Of a stretch of DNA of 64,000 nucleotides, positions 1 through 8,098 are shown piece after piece. Positions within the stretch are counted from its first letter, which is position 1. Each line of letters begins with the position of its first letter. Position numbers and translations under genes: made by a program. The DNA lies in the NCBI RefSeq assembly GCF_002995495.1, contig NZ_PVZV01000002.1:868001-932000 (forward strand), written 5' to 3'. The notes below the pieces were generated by a model that had not been told where the DNA came from, did no database searches, and was given only the letters and a program-made list of their open reading frames with translations. The stretch is from Actinocorallia populi. GTDB taxonomy: Bacteria; Actinomycetota; Actinomycetes; Streptosporangiales; Streptosporangiaceae.

Positions 1-458
1 ACCTGCACTTCCGGTCCAAGGCCGAGATCGTCGTCGAGCTCATGCGCGGCGTGGAGCCGGAGATCGTCGGCGCGTACGCGCGGCTGGCCGGCATCGAGCC
101 CGGCCCCGCGGCCGCCGAGGAGTGGCTGCGCGAGCAGGCCGCCATGTGGCGGCGGTACCGCATGGAGTTCATCTCCATGGAGCAGGCGCTCGCGAGCGAG
201 GAGGCCGTCGCGGACGAGTGGTTCGCCCTCTACGACCGGCTGGTCGGCGCGATGGCGGCCGTCGTCGACCGCCTCGTGGCGCAGGGCCTCCCGGCCGAGC
301 GCGCGCGGGCGAGGCTCGTCGCGCTGGTGATGACGGTCGAGCGCTCGTTCTATTTCGGAGTCCTGCGCGACCGTCCGGGCTTCTTCGAGGCGATCGTGCC
401 CGAACTCGCCGACGCCCTCGCCCACGCCCTGCGGGGCGACGTGGACTACCCGGCCTGA
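1..458 (+). CDS. TetR-family transcriptional regulator, C-terminal part (5' end outside window)
   Basis: The reading frame is open from the first base of the window, so the gene is truncated at its 5' end. The first visible residues, LHFRSKAEIV, match the end of the TetR helix-turn-helix and the start of helix 4 (usual form YxHFxSKEEL). The remaining ~140 residues are an all-helical ligand-binding domain with no recognisable subfamily signature. The gene points toward the dehydrogenase–hydrolase–P450 operon 245 nt downstream, and two operator-like repeats lie between them. It is therefore the likely local regulator of that operon, which is inference. The TetR assignment is firm although most of the HTH is missing. 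Confidence 0.85.
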   Translation, partial: LHFRSKAEIVVELMRGVEPEIVGAYARLAGIEPGPAAAEEWLREQAAMWRRYRMEFISMEQALASEEAVADEWFALYDRLVGAMAAVVDRLVAQGLPAERARARLVALVMTVERSFYFGVLRDRPGFFEAIVPELADALAHALRGDVDYPA

Positions 459-484
459 GACGCCGGCCCTGCCGCGACCGATCG

Positions 485-508
485 ACTGGACGCCCGTCCA
501 GTGAATTT
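485..508. promoter_or_regulatory. Operator-like palindrome, copy 1
   Basis: ACTGGACG and CGTCCAGT form a perfect 8-bp inverted repeat around CC (485–502), 27 nt after the TetR stop codon. The same 24-nt block recurs at 626–649 with 19 of 24 positions identical. Size and symmetry suit a TetR dimer site. A weak terminator for the TetR gene is the alternative, but there is no T-run. Confidence 0.45.
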
Positions 509-625
509 CCTTGCTTGAGCCGCTGCCGTGCGGCGGTCTTGTCTGCGTTCCCCCAGGTAGAGCACGCTCCCTTGACCTTCGATCTCTCCGTGGCGTGCCC
601 TCTCGTGTCCGTTAAGTGAACTTTC

Positions 626-649
626 ACTAGACACCCGTCAAGCGAATAT
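626..649 (+). promoter_or_regulatory. Operator-like element, copy 2, overlapping a possible SDR–P450 operon promoter
   Basis: This block (ACTAGACACCCGTCAAGCGA…) repeats the element at 485–508 with a degenerate second half-site. It sits between a poor -35-like TTCACT (623–628) and a possible -10 TATGAG (647–652), 54 nt upstream of the SDR start. Binding here would block transcription of the operon. The promoter hexamers are weak matches, so the promoter call is tentative. Confidence 0.4.
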
Positions 650-702
650 GAGACGCTGCTTACACCCCGGTGGTCGCGCCGGGGAGGTTGCGAGGAGGAG
701 CG

Positions 703-1515
703 ATGAAGTTCGCTGATCACGTCGTTTTCGTCACCGGAGCGGCGTCTGGCATGGGTCTCGCCGTGGCCCGTGCGTTCCACGGGGAAGGCGCCGCCGTGTA
801 CGGCGCGGACATCTCCGCCGAGGCGCTGGAGGCCGCGTTCGAGGGCATGGAGCGCGCCGTTCCGCTCGCCTTCGACATCGCCGACAGCGGCGCCGTCGGC
901 GAGGCCTTCGCCCGGGTGGAGGCCGACCACGGCCGGCTGGGCACGCTCGTCAACGCGGCAGGCGTCAACGCCCCGAACCGGGCCGCCCTCGAGGCGCTCA
1001 ACGAGGAGAACTACAAGGGGTTCCTCGCGATGAAGCAGGGGCGCCGCCACGATCCCGAGTTCATCGAGCACGTCACCGACGACGACTTCGACCGCGTCAT
1101 GAAGATCAATCTCTACGGCACGTTCTTCACCATGCGGGCCGCCGTACCGCTGCTGAAGAGGAACGGGGGCGGCGCCGTCGTCAACTTCTCCTCGGCCGCG
1201 GCGCTGATGGGCGTGGCGATGCCGCCCTACTACCCGGCCTCCAAGGCCGCCGTGCTCGGCCTCACCCGCGAGGGCGCCGTCGAGCTGGCCCCGTTCGGCA
1301 TCCGCGTCAACGCGCTCGCCCCGGGAGCCATCGACACCCCGCTCTTCCGCCAGAGCGACGACGAGTTCATCGACTTCCTCGTCGGCCTCCAGCCGATCCG
1401 CCGCACCGCCACGCCGGAGGAGATCGCCAAGACGGTCCTGTTCCTCGCCGGCGAGGAGGGCTCGTACTACACCGGCCAGACGATCTCGCCCTCGGGCGGG
1501 CTCGTGATGCAGTGA
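703..1515 (+). CDS. SDR-family NAD(P)-dependent oxidoreductase
   Basis: A 270-residue classical short-chain dehydrogenase/reductase. The N-terminal Rossmann motif TGAASGMG binds the dinucleotide, NAAG follows the fourth strand, and the catalytic Ser (NFSSA), Tyr and Lys (YPASK) are all present. The C-terminus ends in GGLVMQ as in many SDRs acting on small alcohols or ketones. I chose ATG 703 because GAGGAGG lies 4–10 nt upstream; an in-frame GTG at 670 lacks such a site. It is the first gene of a three-gene operon with a serine hydrolase and a self-sufficient P450. That suggests stepwise oxidation of one substrate (hydroxylation, alcohol oxidation, ester or lactone hydrolysis). The substrate cannot be read from sequence. 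Confidence 0.9.
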   Translation: MKFADHVVFVTGAASGMGLAVARAFHGEGAAVYGADISAEALEAAFEGMERAVPLAFDIADSGAVGEAFARVEADHGRLGTLVNAAGVNAPNRAALEALNEENYKGFLAMKQGRRHDPEFIEHVTDDDFDRVMKINLYGTFFTMRAAVPLLKRNGGGAVVNFSSAAALMGVAMPPYYPASKAAVLGLTREGAVELAPFGIRVNALAPGAIDTPLFRQSDDEFIDFLVGLQPIRRTATPEEIAKTVLFLAGEEGSYYTGQTISPSGGLVMQ

Positions 1516-1529
1516 GAGGCACGACGACC

Positions 1530-2747
1530 ATGACCCCCGACACCACCGCCGTCCCCGTCGCGCAGGCCGCCGCCCCCGACGTCGTCTCCCGCCCGGACGT
1601 CGACCGCTGCGCCCTCGAACGGCTCGCCGCCGAGATCAGGAGGGACATCGCCGCCGGCGCCTACGACGGCGTCCACATGATCCTCGCCCGCGGCGGCGAC
1701 GTCGTCGCGGACACCGTGCTCGGCTGGCACGAGCGCGCCACCGGCCGCGAGCTCGGGACGGACGCGGTGTTCCGCGTGCTCTCCCTCACCAAGGCGTTCA
1801 CCAACGCGATGGCGCTGCGCGCGATCGGCGAGGGCAGGCTGGCCCTGTCCACACGCGTCGTGGACCTGATCCCGGAGTTCCTGGGGACCGACCCGTTCCA
1901 CATGCTCCGCAAGGACCGGATCAGCCTCGTCCACCTGCTCACCCACCGCTCCGGCATGCCGCCGACGCCCAACCCGGGGCTGGGGCCCGAGCGCTTCGGC
2001 GTCCTGGCGGACGTGATCCGGGCGCTGTCGGAGGTGGACGTGCTGTTCGAGCCGGGCGAGAACCTCAACTACGCGCCGGCGATCAACCACGCGCTCATGG
2101 GCGAGATGGTGCGCCGCGCCTACGGCGCGGCGTCGTTCCGCGACCTGGCCCGCGAGCTGGTCTTCGACCCGCTGGGCATGGACGAGACCTCGTTCGGCCT
2201 GCCGGCGGGGCTGCGCGACCGGGCCGTGCCGCTCAAGGCGTACCTGCCCGAAGGCGGTTTCCTGCAGCCCGGCGACATCGAGTGCCTCAACGAGCACATC
2301 ACCGAGGACGCCGAGATGCCGTGGGTGGGCTCCGTCTCCACCGCCCGCGACGTCCTCACGTTCGCCGAGATGATCCGCCGCCGCGGCCTCCACGACGGGC
2401 GGTGGGTGCTGGCTCCGGCGGTCGTCGACCAGGCCACGACCCCGCAGACCGGCGACATGCCGAACGACCTGTACGCCCAGATGGCCGTCGCCCGCGGCTG
2501 GGAGATCCCCCGCGGCAACTTCGGGCTCGGGTTCTCGCTGTCCGGCACGGGCACCGCGCCCGGCTTCTTCGGCCCGTTCACGTCGCCGCGCACGCACGGC
2601 AACTACGGCGCCGGATCGTCGCTGTTCTGGGTCGACCCGGAACGCGACCTCACCTTCGTGTTCCTGTCCGCCGGAGTGATGGAGGAGAGCGAGAACGTCG
2701 CCCGCTTCCAGAAGCTCTCGACCATGGCCGTGGCCGCGGCCCTGTGA
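1530..2747 (+). CDS. Serine hydrolase of the beta-lactamase/CubicO (class C, EstB-like esterase) family
   Basis: A ~405-residue member of the class C beta-lactamase fold. The SxxK nucleophile motif is SLTK, followed by the family block LLTHRSGMP and a Tyr-containing loop (NYAPAINHA) in place of YxN. No signal peptide is visible, so this is probably a cytoplasmic esterase or lactonase and not a secreted beta-lactamase. ATG 1530 is preferred, with GAGAGG about 11 nt upstream. A GTG at 1512 overlaps the stop codon of the dehydrogenase and is the alternative. The gene sits 14 nt after the SDR gene and 16 nt before the P450 gene, so the three are almost certainly co-transcribed. Confidence 0.85.
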   Translation: MTPDTTAVPVAQAAAPDVVSRPDVDRCALERLAAEIRRDIAAGAYDGVHMILARGGDVVADTVLGWHERATGRELGTDAVFRVLSLTKAFTNAMALRAIGEGRLALSTRVVDLIPEFLGTDPFHMLRKDRISLVHLLTHRSGMPPTPNPGLGPERFGVLADVIRALSEVDVLFEPGENLNYAPAINHALMGEMVRRAYGAASFRDLARELVFDPLGMDETSFGLPAGLRDRAVPLKAYLPEGGFLQPGDIECLNEHITEDAEMPWVGSVSTARDVLTFAEMIRRRGLHDGRWVLAPAVVDQATTPQTGDMPNDLYAQMAVARGWEIPRGNFGLGFSLSGTGTAPGFFGPFTSPRTHGNYGAGSSLFWVDPERDLTFVFLSAGVMEESENVARFQKLSTMAVAAAL

Positions 2748-2763
2748 GAATCCGGAGTCGACG

Positions 2764-5016
2764 ATGACCGAGACCCCGACGCGCCCGGCGGAGGCCGGCC
2801 GCTGCCCCGTCGCGCACGGCTTCGACGCCATGAGCGACGACTACTACCGCGACCCGTCCCTGCACTTCGCCAAGGTGCGCGAGGAGCATCCGGTGTTCTG
2901 GTACCCGTGGCTCAACGCGTGGATCGTCACCCGGCGCGAGGACGTGCTGCGCGTGCTGGGGGACTGGAGGGAGTTCTCCTCTTCCGGCAACACCGCGACG
3001 ATCGAGGTCCCCGAGAAGCACCGCGACGTCGTCCCGCAGGGCCTGATGTCGGAGATGATCGTGGGCACGGATCCCGACCTGCACACGGTCCACCGCAACG
3101 CGGCACTGCGCGGGTTCACCAGGGACCGCATGGAGGCGCTGCGCCCGCAGATCGAGGAGCGAGCCCACCGCATCCTCGACAAGATCGAGGACCGGGGCTC
3201 CGCCGACCTCATGGAGGAGTACTGCCTCGAGCTGACCACCCAGACCCTGCTGGCCCATCTGGGCCTGGGTTGGGAGCACGACGCCATGATGCGCAGGCTG
3301 CGCGGCGACATGGGCCGCGTGCTCTCCTCCGCGCAGGAGCAGATGCCGCAGGAGATCTTCGATGAGGTGTGGGAGCGGTTCGCGGCGTCCTTCGCCCGGC
3401 TGCAGGCCGTGGTCGCCGAGCGCCGCGAGAACCCCGGCGACGACTTCATCAGCGACATGGCGACGCAGAAGACCGAGGACGGCGCTTATGTCCTGACCAT
3501 CCCGCAGGTGGCGCTGCACGTCTGCGAGTTCGCTCTCGCCGGCGCCGACACCACCGCGCAGGCGATGGCGAACGCCGTGCTGTTCCTCGACACCAGGCGC
3601 GAGTACATCGAGGAGGCGCTCGAGGACCCGGCGCTGTGGGCGAACGTCTTCGAGGAGACCATCCGCCGCCGCCCGTCGTCGCCCTTCGCCTCCCGCAAGG
3701 CGACGCGCGACATGGAGATCTCCGGTGTGAAGATCTCCCGGGGCGACATGATCTGGGTCTCGCTCGCGAGCGCGAACACCGACCCCGCCCACGTCGAGCG
3801 TCCTTTCGAGTTCGACATCCACCGCGAGGACCCGGCCGGGCACCTGGCCTTCACCGCGGGCCGGCACACCTGCCTCGGCCAGGAGCTCGCCCGTGTGCAG
3901 GGCGCGACCGGGCTGCGGGTGCTCTTCGAGCGGCTGCCCTCCCTGCGCCCCGCCGGCGAGGTCCCGCTCGACTTCGCCAGGATGGCGCTGCTGCCGGTGC
4001 GCCTGTCCCTGCCCGTGGTCTGGGACGTCGCCGACGTCGAGCGCCAGAAGAGGCGCGTCAAGCGCGAGATGGACCTCGTGCTGGTCGCCAGGGAGGAGGC
4101 CGCCGAAGGCGTCGTCGCGCTGCGCTTCGCCCACCCCGACGGCGACGCCCTGCCGGACTGGGAGCCCGGCGCGCACGTCGACGTCCGCGTGCCGGTGGGC
4201 GGCGGCGTCCTGGTGCGGCAGTACTCCCTGTCCTCGTCGCCGTCGCGGCCGGACGAGTGGCGGCTGGGCGTGCTGCGCGAGACCGGCGGGCGCGGCGGCT
4301 CGCAGGCGATCCACGACACGTTCGAGGTCGGCGCGCGGGTCCGCCTGGGCTGGCCCCGCAACAACTTCAGGCTCGTGCCCTCCCCGCGGTACGTCTTCGT
4401 CGCGGGCGGCATCGGGATCACCCCGATCCTCCCGATGATCGAGAAGGCCGAGGCCGAGGGCGCCGAGTGGGAGCTGCACTACGGCGGCCGCACCCGCGCG
4501 TCGATGGCGTTCCTCGACGAGCTGGCGCAGTACGGCGACAGGGTGAGGCCGGTCCCGCAGGACGAGTTCGGCCATCCGGACCTGCCGGGTGTCTTCGCCG
4601 AGGTCCGGACCGGCGCGCTCGTCTACGCGTGCGGTCCGGAGCCGCTGCTGCGGGCGGTCGAGGACGCTTTGGCGCACTGGCCGGAGGGCACGCTGCACAC
4701 CGAGCGGTTCGCGCCCAGAAAGGTGGTGCGCGAGGAGCCGGACGAGGCGTTCCAGGTGGAGTTCGCCCGGTCGGGCGTCCAGGCCGAGGTGCCGGCGGGC
4801 AGGTCGATCCTCCAGGTCGCGGAGGAGAACGGCGTCACCGCGCTGTCCTCCTGCAAGGAGGGGACGTGCGGCACCTGCGAGACGCGGATCCTGGCCGGGT
4901 CGGCCGACCACCGCGACTCGATCCTCACCCCCGCGGAGCAGGCCGCCGACGGCACGATGATGATCTGCGTGTCGCGCGCGGCCAAGGGCTGCACGCGTCT
5001 GGTCCTGGAGGCCTGA
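2764..5016 (+). CDS. Self-sufficient cytochrome P450 fused to FMN/2Fe-2S reductase (CYP116B/P450RhF-like)
   Basis: A 750-residue single-chain monooxygenase. The P450 domain (about 1–410) has the I-helix AGADTT (259–264), the K-helix ExxR (E298–R301) and the heme loop FTAGRHTCLG with thiolate Cys370. A phthalate-dioxygenase-reductase-type domain follows, with the flavin motif RQYS (485–488) and the nicotinamide motif GGIGITP (548–554). The C-terminal plant-type ferredoxin domain carries Cys697, Cys702, Cys705 and Cys735 with the usual spacing. This domain order is that of class VII P450s, which hydroxylate or dealkylate using NAD(P)H without partner proteins; P450RhF is of similar length (about 770). 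It is the last gene of the operon and is closed by a strong hairpin. Confidence 0.95.
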   Translation: MTETPTRPAEAGRCPVAHGFDAMSDDYYRDPSLHFAKVREEHPVFWYPWLNAWIVTRREDVLRVLGDWREFSSSGNTATIEVPEKHRDVVPQGLMSEMIVGTDPDLHTVHRNAALRGFTRDRMEALRPQIEERAHRILDKIEDRGSADLMEEYCLELTTQTLLAHLGLGWEHDAMMRRLRGDMGRVLSSAQEQMPQEIFDEVWERFAASFARLQAVVAERRENPGDDFISDMATQKTEDGAYVLTIPQVALHVCEFALAGADTTAQAMANAVLFLDTRREYIEEALEDPALWANVFEETIRRRPSSPFASRKATRDMEISGVKISRGDMIWVSLASANTDPAHVERPFEFDIHREDPAGHLAFTAGRHTCLGQELARVQGATGLRVLFERLPSLRPAGEVPLDFARMALLPVRLSLPVVWDVADVERQKRRVKREMDLVLVAREEAAEGVVALRFAHPDGDALPDWEPGAHVDVRVPVGGGVLVRQYSLSSSPSRPDEWRLGVLRETGGRGGSQAIHDTFEVGARVRLGWPRNNFRLVPSPRYVFVAGGIGITPILPMIEKAEAEGAEWELHYGGRTRASMAFLDELAQYGDRVRPVPQDEFGHPDLPGVFAEVRTGALVYACGPEPLLRAVEDALAHWPEGTLHTERFAPRKVVREEPDEAFQVEFARSGVQAEVPAGRSILQVAEENGVTALSSCKEGTCGTCETRILAGSADHRDSILTPAEQAADGTMMICVSRAAKGCTRLVLEA

Positions 5017-5022
5017 GCCGGA

Positions 5023-5052
5023 GCCCGGGAGCCGTCGCGGCGGCTCCCGGGC
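5023..5052. terminator. Bidirectional terminator hairpin between P450 and DUF1906 genes
   Basis: GCCCGGGAGCCG (5023–5034) and CGGCTCCCGGGC (5041–5052) form a perfect 12-bp stem with a 6-nt loop, 7 nt after the P450 stop and 13 nt from the stop of the convergent DUF1906 gene. There is no T-run, which is common for actinobacterial terminators. Confidence 0.7.
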
Positions 5053-5064
5053 GAGCGCGGGGGC

Positions 5065-5892
5065 TCAGTAGACGGGGCCGTCGACGATGTTGCTGTCGAC
5101 CTTCATGCGGACCCCGCCGTGCTCCTCGAAGTGGCCTCCGCGGTACTGCTTGATCCGCTGGTGGTCGTACCAGAGGTCGTCGGGCACGTGCCGGTCGCCG
5201 TACGGCTCGGGCTCGCCGTCCCAGCGGGCGTACCAGACGGCGTACGGGCGGGTGATCCCCTCGGCCTCCGCCAGGTCGCGGATGCCGCTGGCGGCGCTGC
5301 TGTAGACGCCGGGCAGGTAGCCGAGCTCGTCCAGATGGATCGACCAGGCGTCCAGGAAGGCCAGGACCGCGTCGCGGCAGGAGAGGTCGCGGCTGCGGTA
5401 GGCCTCCATGTCGTAGTAGATCGGCTGCCCCTCGGGGATGCCGAGCCGCTGCGCGTCCGCCACCGCCCGCTCGGCCTCCTCCAGGCCGCGCTCGAAGGCG
5501 TGCCGGCCGGTGAACCGGTGGCGGAAGCGGGTGCAGGGCGCCTGCGGGCCCACGTAGGTGGGGATCAGCCGGTAGCCCATCCGCCGCGTCGACACCACCC
5601 ATTCGCGGGTCAGGTGCGGCTGGGCGCAGCCGCGGGCGGCGCCGCCGATGTAGATGTTGGCGATCGAGTAGGCGTTCCGCCAGGCCCGCATGGCGCGCAG
5701 GGACGGGGCGGCGCAGGTGTCGAAGCCGTGTCCGGAGGCCCAGACCTGCTGGTGGCCGCGCGGCGGTGAGACGGCGCGCTCGGCGGGGTCGGCGGGGTCG
5801 GGTCCCGCGGGGAGGGACACCGCGCCGGCCGAGGCGCAGGGCAGGATGATCGCGAGGCTGAGCAGTCCGAGGGCGAGGAAGGCTCGGGGCAT
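5065..5892 (-). CDS. Secreted DUF1906 (glycoside hydrolase-like, Rv2525c-type) protein
   Basis: A 275-residue exported protein. The N-terminus MPRAFLALGLLSLAIILPCASAGA is a signal peptide. The mature part is a TIM-barrel-like DUF1906 domain: it opens with FDTCAAPS, continues with IYIGG and contains IYYDMEAY, whose Asp/Glu pair corresponds to the acidic residues of this glycosidase-like fold. Mycobacterial Rv2525c, a Tat-exported member, is linked to cell-wall homeostasis. A role in envelope carbohydrate turnover is inferred. It stands alone, convergent with the P450 operon, and upstream of it in the same direction lies the small ABM gene. Confidence 0.85.
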   Translation of the reverse strand: MPRAFLALGLLSLAIILPCASAGAVSLPAGPDPADPAERAVSPPRGHQQVWASGHGFDTCAAPSLRAMRAWRNAYSIANIYIGGAARGCAQPHLTREWVVSTRRMGYRLIPTYVGPQAPCTRFRHRFTGRHAFERGLEEAERAVADAQRLGIPEGQPIYYDMEAYRSRDLSCRDAVLAFLDAWSIHLDELGYLPGVYSSAASGIRDLAEAEGITRPYAVWYARWDGEPEPYGDRHVPDDLWYDHQRIKQYRGGHFEEHGGVRMKVDSNIVDGPVY

Positions 5893-5965
5893 CGACGTCC
5901 TTTCCGGTGATCGGTGAGGCGTTGATCACCACGCCGGTGCCGGGGCAAACGGCCCATGGAAAGCT

Positions 5966-6253
5966 TTACCCCGGCTTGACCACTTCGTAGGCGCCCGGCT
6001 CGTCGACGGCCAGGGCGGACAGGGGGATGAAAGCCATGCGGACCTCGTAAGCGCCCAGGGCGCGGCGGTAGTAGCCCGCACCGTCCCATTCGGTGACCAG
6101 CGCCCAGAGTTCGGGATCGTCGACACAGCGCCCGATCCTCCCGTAACGGAAGCCGGGCGAGGCCTCCAGCGCGGTGAGGACGGGGGCGAGCTCGGCCTGG
6201 AACTGCTCGGCAGGGGAGCCTTCGGGGACGCGGTAGCGGGTAATGGCGATCAC
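5966..6253 (-). CDS. Small antibiotic-biosynthesis-monooxygenase (ABM)-like protein
   Basis: A 95-residue protein starting MIAITRYRVP, with the ferredoxin-like alpha/beta dimeric-barrel layout of ABM domains: a strand, a helix ending LEASPGFRYGRIG, then the strand LWALVTEWDG and a helix with YRRAL. Such proteins include heme-degrading and quinone-forming monooxygenases, but many have no known substrate and none can be assigned here. It is divergent from znuA; the 89-nt gap holds the Zur box, so zinc-responsive control of this gene is possible but unproven. Confidence 0.7.
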   Translation of the reverse strand: MIAITRYRVPEGSPAEQFQAELAPVLTALEASPGFRYGRIGRCVDDPELWALVTEWDGAGYYRRALGAYEVRMAFIPLSALAVDEPGAYEVVKPG

Positions 6254-6307
6254 AGGGCCATCCTGGCAGGTGCGCGTGGTGCGGCCGTCCGGATGATCTC
6301 ATCGGTT

Positions 6308-6336
6308 TTGACAATCATTTTCATTTTAGCCATCAT
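6308..6336 (+). promoter_or_regulatory. znuA promoter with embedded Zur box
   Basis: TGACAATCATTTTCA at 6309–6323 is a near-perfect Zur operator (TGAnAAT-C-ATTnTCA dyad). It overlaps a consensus -35 TTGACA (6308–6313), which is 17 nt from a -10-like CATCAT (6331–6336). Six nt after the -10 comes the znuA ATG, so the transcript is probably leaderless. Zinc-bound Zur would occlude RNA polymerase directly. Confidence 0.85.
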
Positions 6337-6342
6337 CGAAGT

Positions 6343-7299
6343 ATGAAGAGAAGCGTCCTGATTTCTAGTGCTTTGTCCGTAGTGATGCTGGCCACCGCGG
6401 CCTGCGGGAACGGCGGCTCCTCCTCCGGTGCGGACGGGAAGACGGAGATCACGGCCTCCTTCTATCCGGTCGCCTGGCTGGCCGAGCGGGTCGGCGGCGC
6501 GAACGCCGAGGTCGCCGTGCTCACCAAGCCGGGCACCGAGCCGCACGACCTGGAGCTGTCGCCCCGGCAGGTGGCCGAGATCACCGAGACCGACCTCGCC
6601 GTGTACGTCAAGGGCCTCCAGCCCGCCGTGGACGACGCCGTCGCCCAGCACGCCGCAGACCGCTCCCTGGACGTGTCCTCGCTGGTGGAGCTGATCCCCG
6701 CCGACGAGCACGCCCACGCCGACGAGCACGCCCACGAGGGGGAGGGCGAGCACGCCGAGGAGGCGCACGAGCACGAGGGCGAGCACGATCCGCACCTGTG
6801 GCTCGACCCCTCCCGGATGGCCGCCGCGGCGACCGGTCTCGGCGAGCGGCTGGCCGAGGCCGACCCCGCCCACGCCGCGGACTACCGCGCGAACGCCCAG
6901 AAGGTCGCCGGAGAGCTCGGCGCGCTGGACGGGGAGTTCGAGGACGGCCTGGCCCGCTGCGAGCAGAAGACCATCGTGACCTCGCACGCGGCGTTCTCCT
7001 ACCTGGCCGACCGGTACGGGCTCGAGCAGGTGGCCATCGCCGGGATCGACCCCGACTCCGAGCCCTCGCCCCGGCGCATGGCCGAGCTGAGCGACCGGAT
7101 CAAGGAGCTCGGCGTCACCACCGTGTTCACCGAGACGCTGGTGAGCCCCCGGCTCGCGCAGACGCTGGCCGACGGGGCGGGCGTGAAGACCGCGGTCCTG
7201 GACCCCCTGGAGGGTGTGAAGGAGGGGTCGGGTGATGACTACCTGTCGGTTCAGCGCCGCAACCTGGCGGCACTGAAGGACGCGCTGGTCTGTTCCTGA
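6343..7299 (+). CDS. znuA: Zinc ABC transporter substrate-binding lipoprotein ZnuA/AdcA
   Basis: A 318-residue cluster 9 (metal) solute-binding protein. The signal ends in a lipobox, MLATAAC (Cys near residue 21), so it is anchored to the outer face of the membrane. Between residues about 123 and 150 there is a long His/Asp/Glu-rich loop (HAHADEHAHEG… then HEHEGEHDPH), characteristic of zinc- and not manganese-specific members. HDL, HAAFSYL and EPSPR blocks provide metal ligands and the fold signature. It is the first gene of znuACB-zur and lies immediately downstream of a Zur box. Confidence 0.95.
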   Translation: MKRSVLISSALSVVMLATAACGNGGSSSGADGKTEITASFYPVAWLAERVGGANAEVAVLTKPGTEPHDLELSPRQVAEITETDLAVYVKGLQPAVDDAVAQHAADRSLDVSSLVELIPADEHAHADEHAHEGEGEHAEEAHEHEGEHDPHLWLDPSRMAAAATGLGERLAEADPAHAADYRANAQKVAGELGALDGEFEDGLARCEQKTIVTSHAAFSYLADRYGLEQVAIAGIDPDSEPSPRRMAELSDRIKELGVTTVFTETLVSPRLAQTLADGAGVKTAVLDPLEGVKEGSGDDYLSVQRRNLAALKDALVCS

Positions 7300-8094
7300 G
7301 TGACAATGGAAACCATGATGGATGCCGTTTTCGAGCTGCAAGACGGGCATGTCAGGCTGGACGGCAGGGAGATCCTGCACGGGATCGACCTGCGGATCTG
7401 CCCCGGCGAGGTCGTCGCGCTGATGGGACCCAACGGGTCGGGCAAGTCCACCCTGGTGCGGGCCCTGCTGGGGCTGGTGCCCCTGGCCTCGGGGCGGCGG
7501 TCCGTCTTCGGCTCCGCCCGGTTCCGCGACTGGGCCAGGATCGGTTACGTGCCGCAGCGGCTGAGCGTCGGCGGGGGGGTGCCCGCGACGGTCCGGGAGA
7601 TCGTCTCCTCCGGGCGGATCGCCCGCCAGTCCCGCCTGCGGCCCGCCTCTCGGGCCGACCGCGCCGCCGTCGGGCGGGCCATGGCCGCGCTGGGCGTCGA
7701 CCACCTGGCCGGGCAGAGCGTCTCGCGGCTGTCGGGCGGCCAGCAGCAGCGGGTGCTCATCGCCCGCGCCCTGGCCGGCGAGCCCGACGTGCTCGTCATG
7801 GACGAGCCGCTGGCCGGCGTGGACGCCGAGAACCAGCGGGCGCTGGCCGACACGCTGTCCCTGCTGGTCGGGCAGGGCCACACGATCGTGCTGGTCCTGC
7901 ACGAGCTCGGGCCGCTCGAGCCGCTGATCACCCACAGCGTGGTGCTGGAGCACGGCAGGATCGTGCACCGGGGCGCGCCGCCCGAGCCCTCGGGCGAGTG
8001 CGCCCTGCCCGGCCACGACCACGTCCACCCGCACGCCGAACCCGAGCCCGTCTCGTTGTGGCGGGCCCTGGTGGGCAAGACGGGAAGGCACTGA
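7300..8094 (+). CDS. znuC: Zinc ABC transporter ATP-binding protein
   Basis: A 264-residue ABC ATPase. Walker A is GPNGSGKST, the Q-loop follows YVPQ, the signature is LSGGQQQR and Walker B is VLVMDEP. A His-rich tail (HDHVHPHAEPEP) near the C-terminus may bind zinc. The GTG at 7300 abuts the znuA stop codon. In-frame ATGs at 7306, 7315 and 7318 are alternative starts, and the exact one is uncertain. It energises zinc import with ZnuA and ZnuB. Confidence 0.93.
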   Translation: MTMETMMDAVFELQDGHVRLDGREILHGIDLRICPGEVVALMGPNGSGKSTLVRALLGLVPLASGRRSVFGSARFRDWARIGYVPQRLSVGGGVPATVREIVSSGRIARQSRLRPASRADRAAVGRAMAALGVDHLAGQSVSRLSGGQQQRVLIARALAGEPDVLVMDEPLAGVDAENQRALADTLSLLVGQGHTIVLVLHELGPLEPLITHSVVLEHGRIVHRGAPPEPSGECALPGHDHVHPHAEPEPVSLWRALVGKTGRH

Positions 8095-8098
8095 ACCC

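Noticed and set aside
1530-2747. Beta-lactamase conferring antibiotic resistance
   Set aside because: The SxxK motif fits the fold, but there is no signal peptide and no KTG/YxN set typical of class C enzymes. Its operon context points to an esterase or lactonase.
7300-7320. Second Zur-like box TGACAATGGAAACCA at the znuC start
   Set aside because: Only the left half-site matches the dyad; the right half agrees at two positions. It lies within coding sequence and is best read as coincidence.
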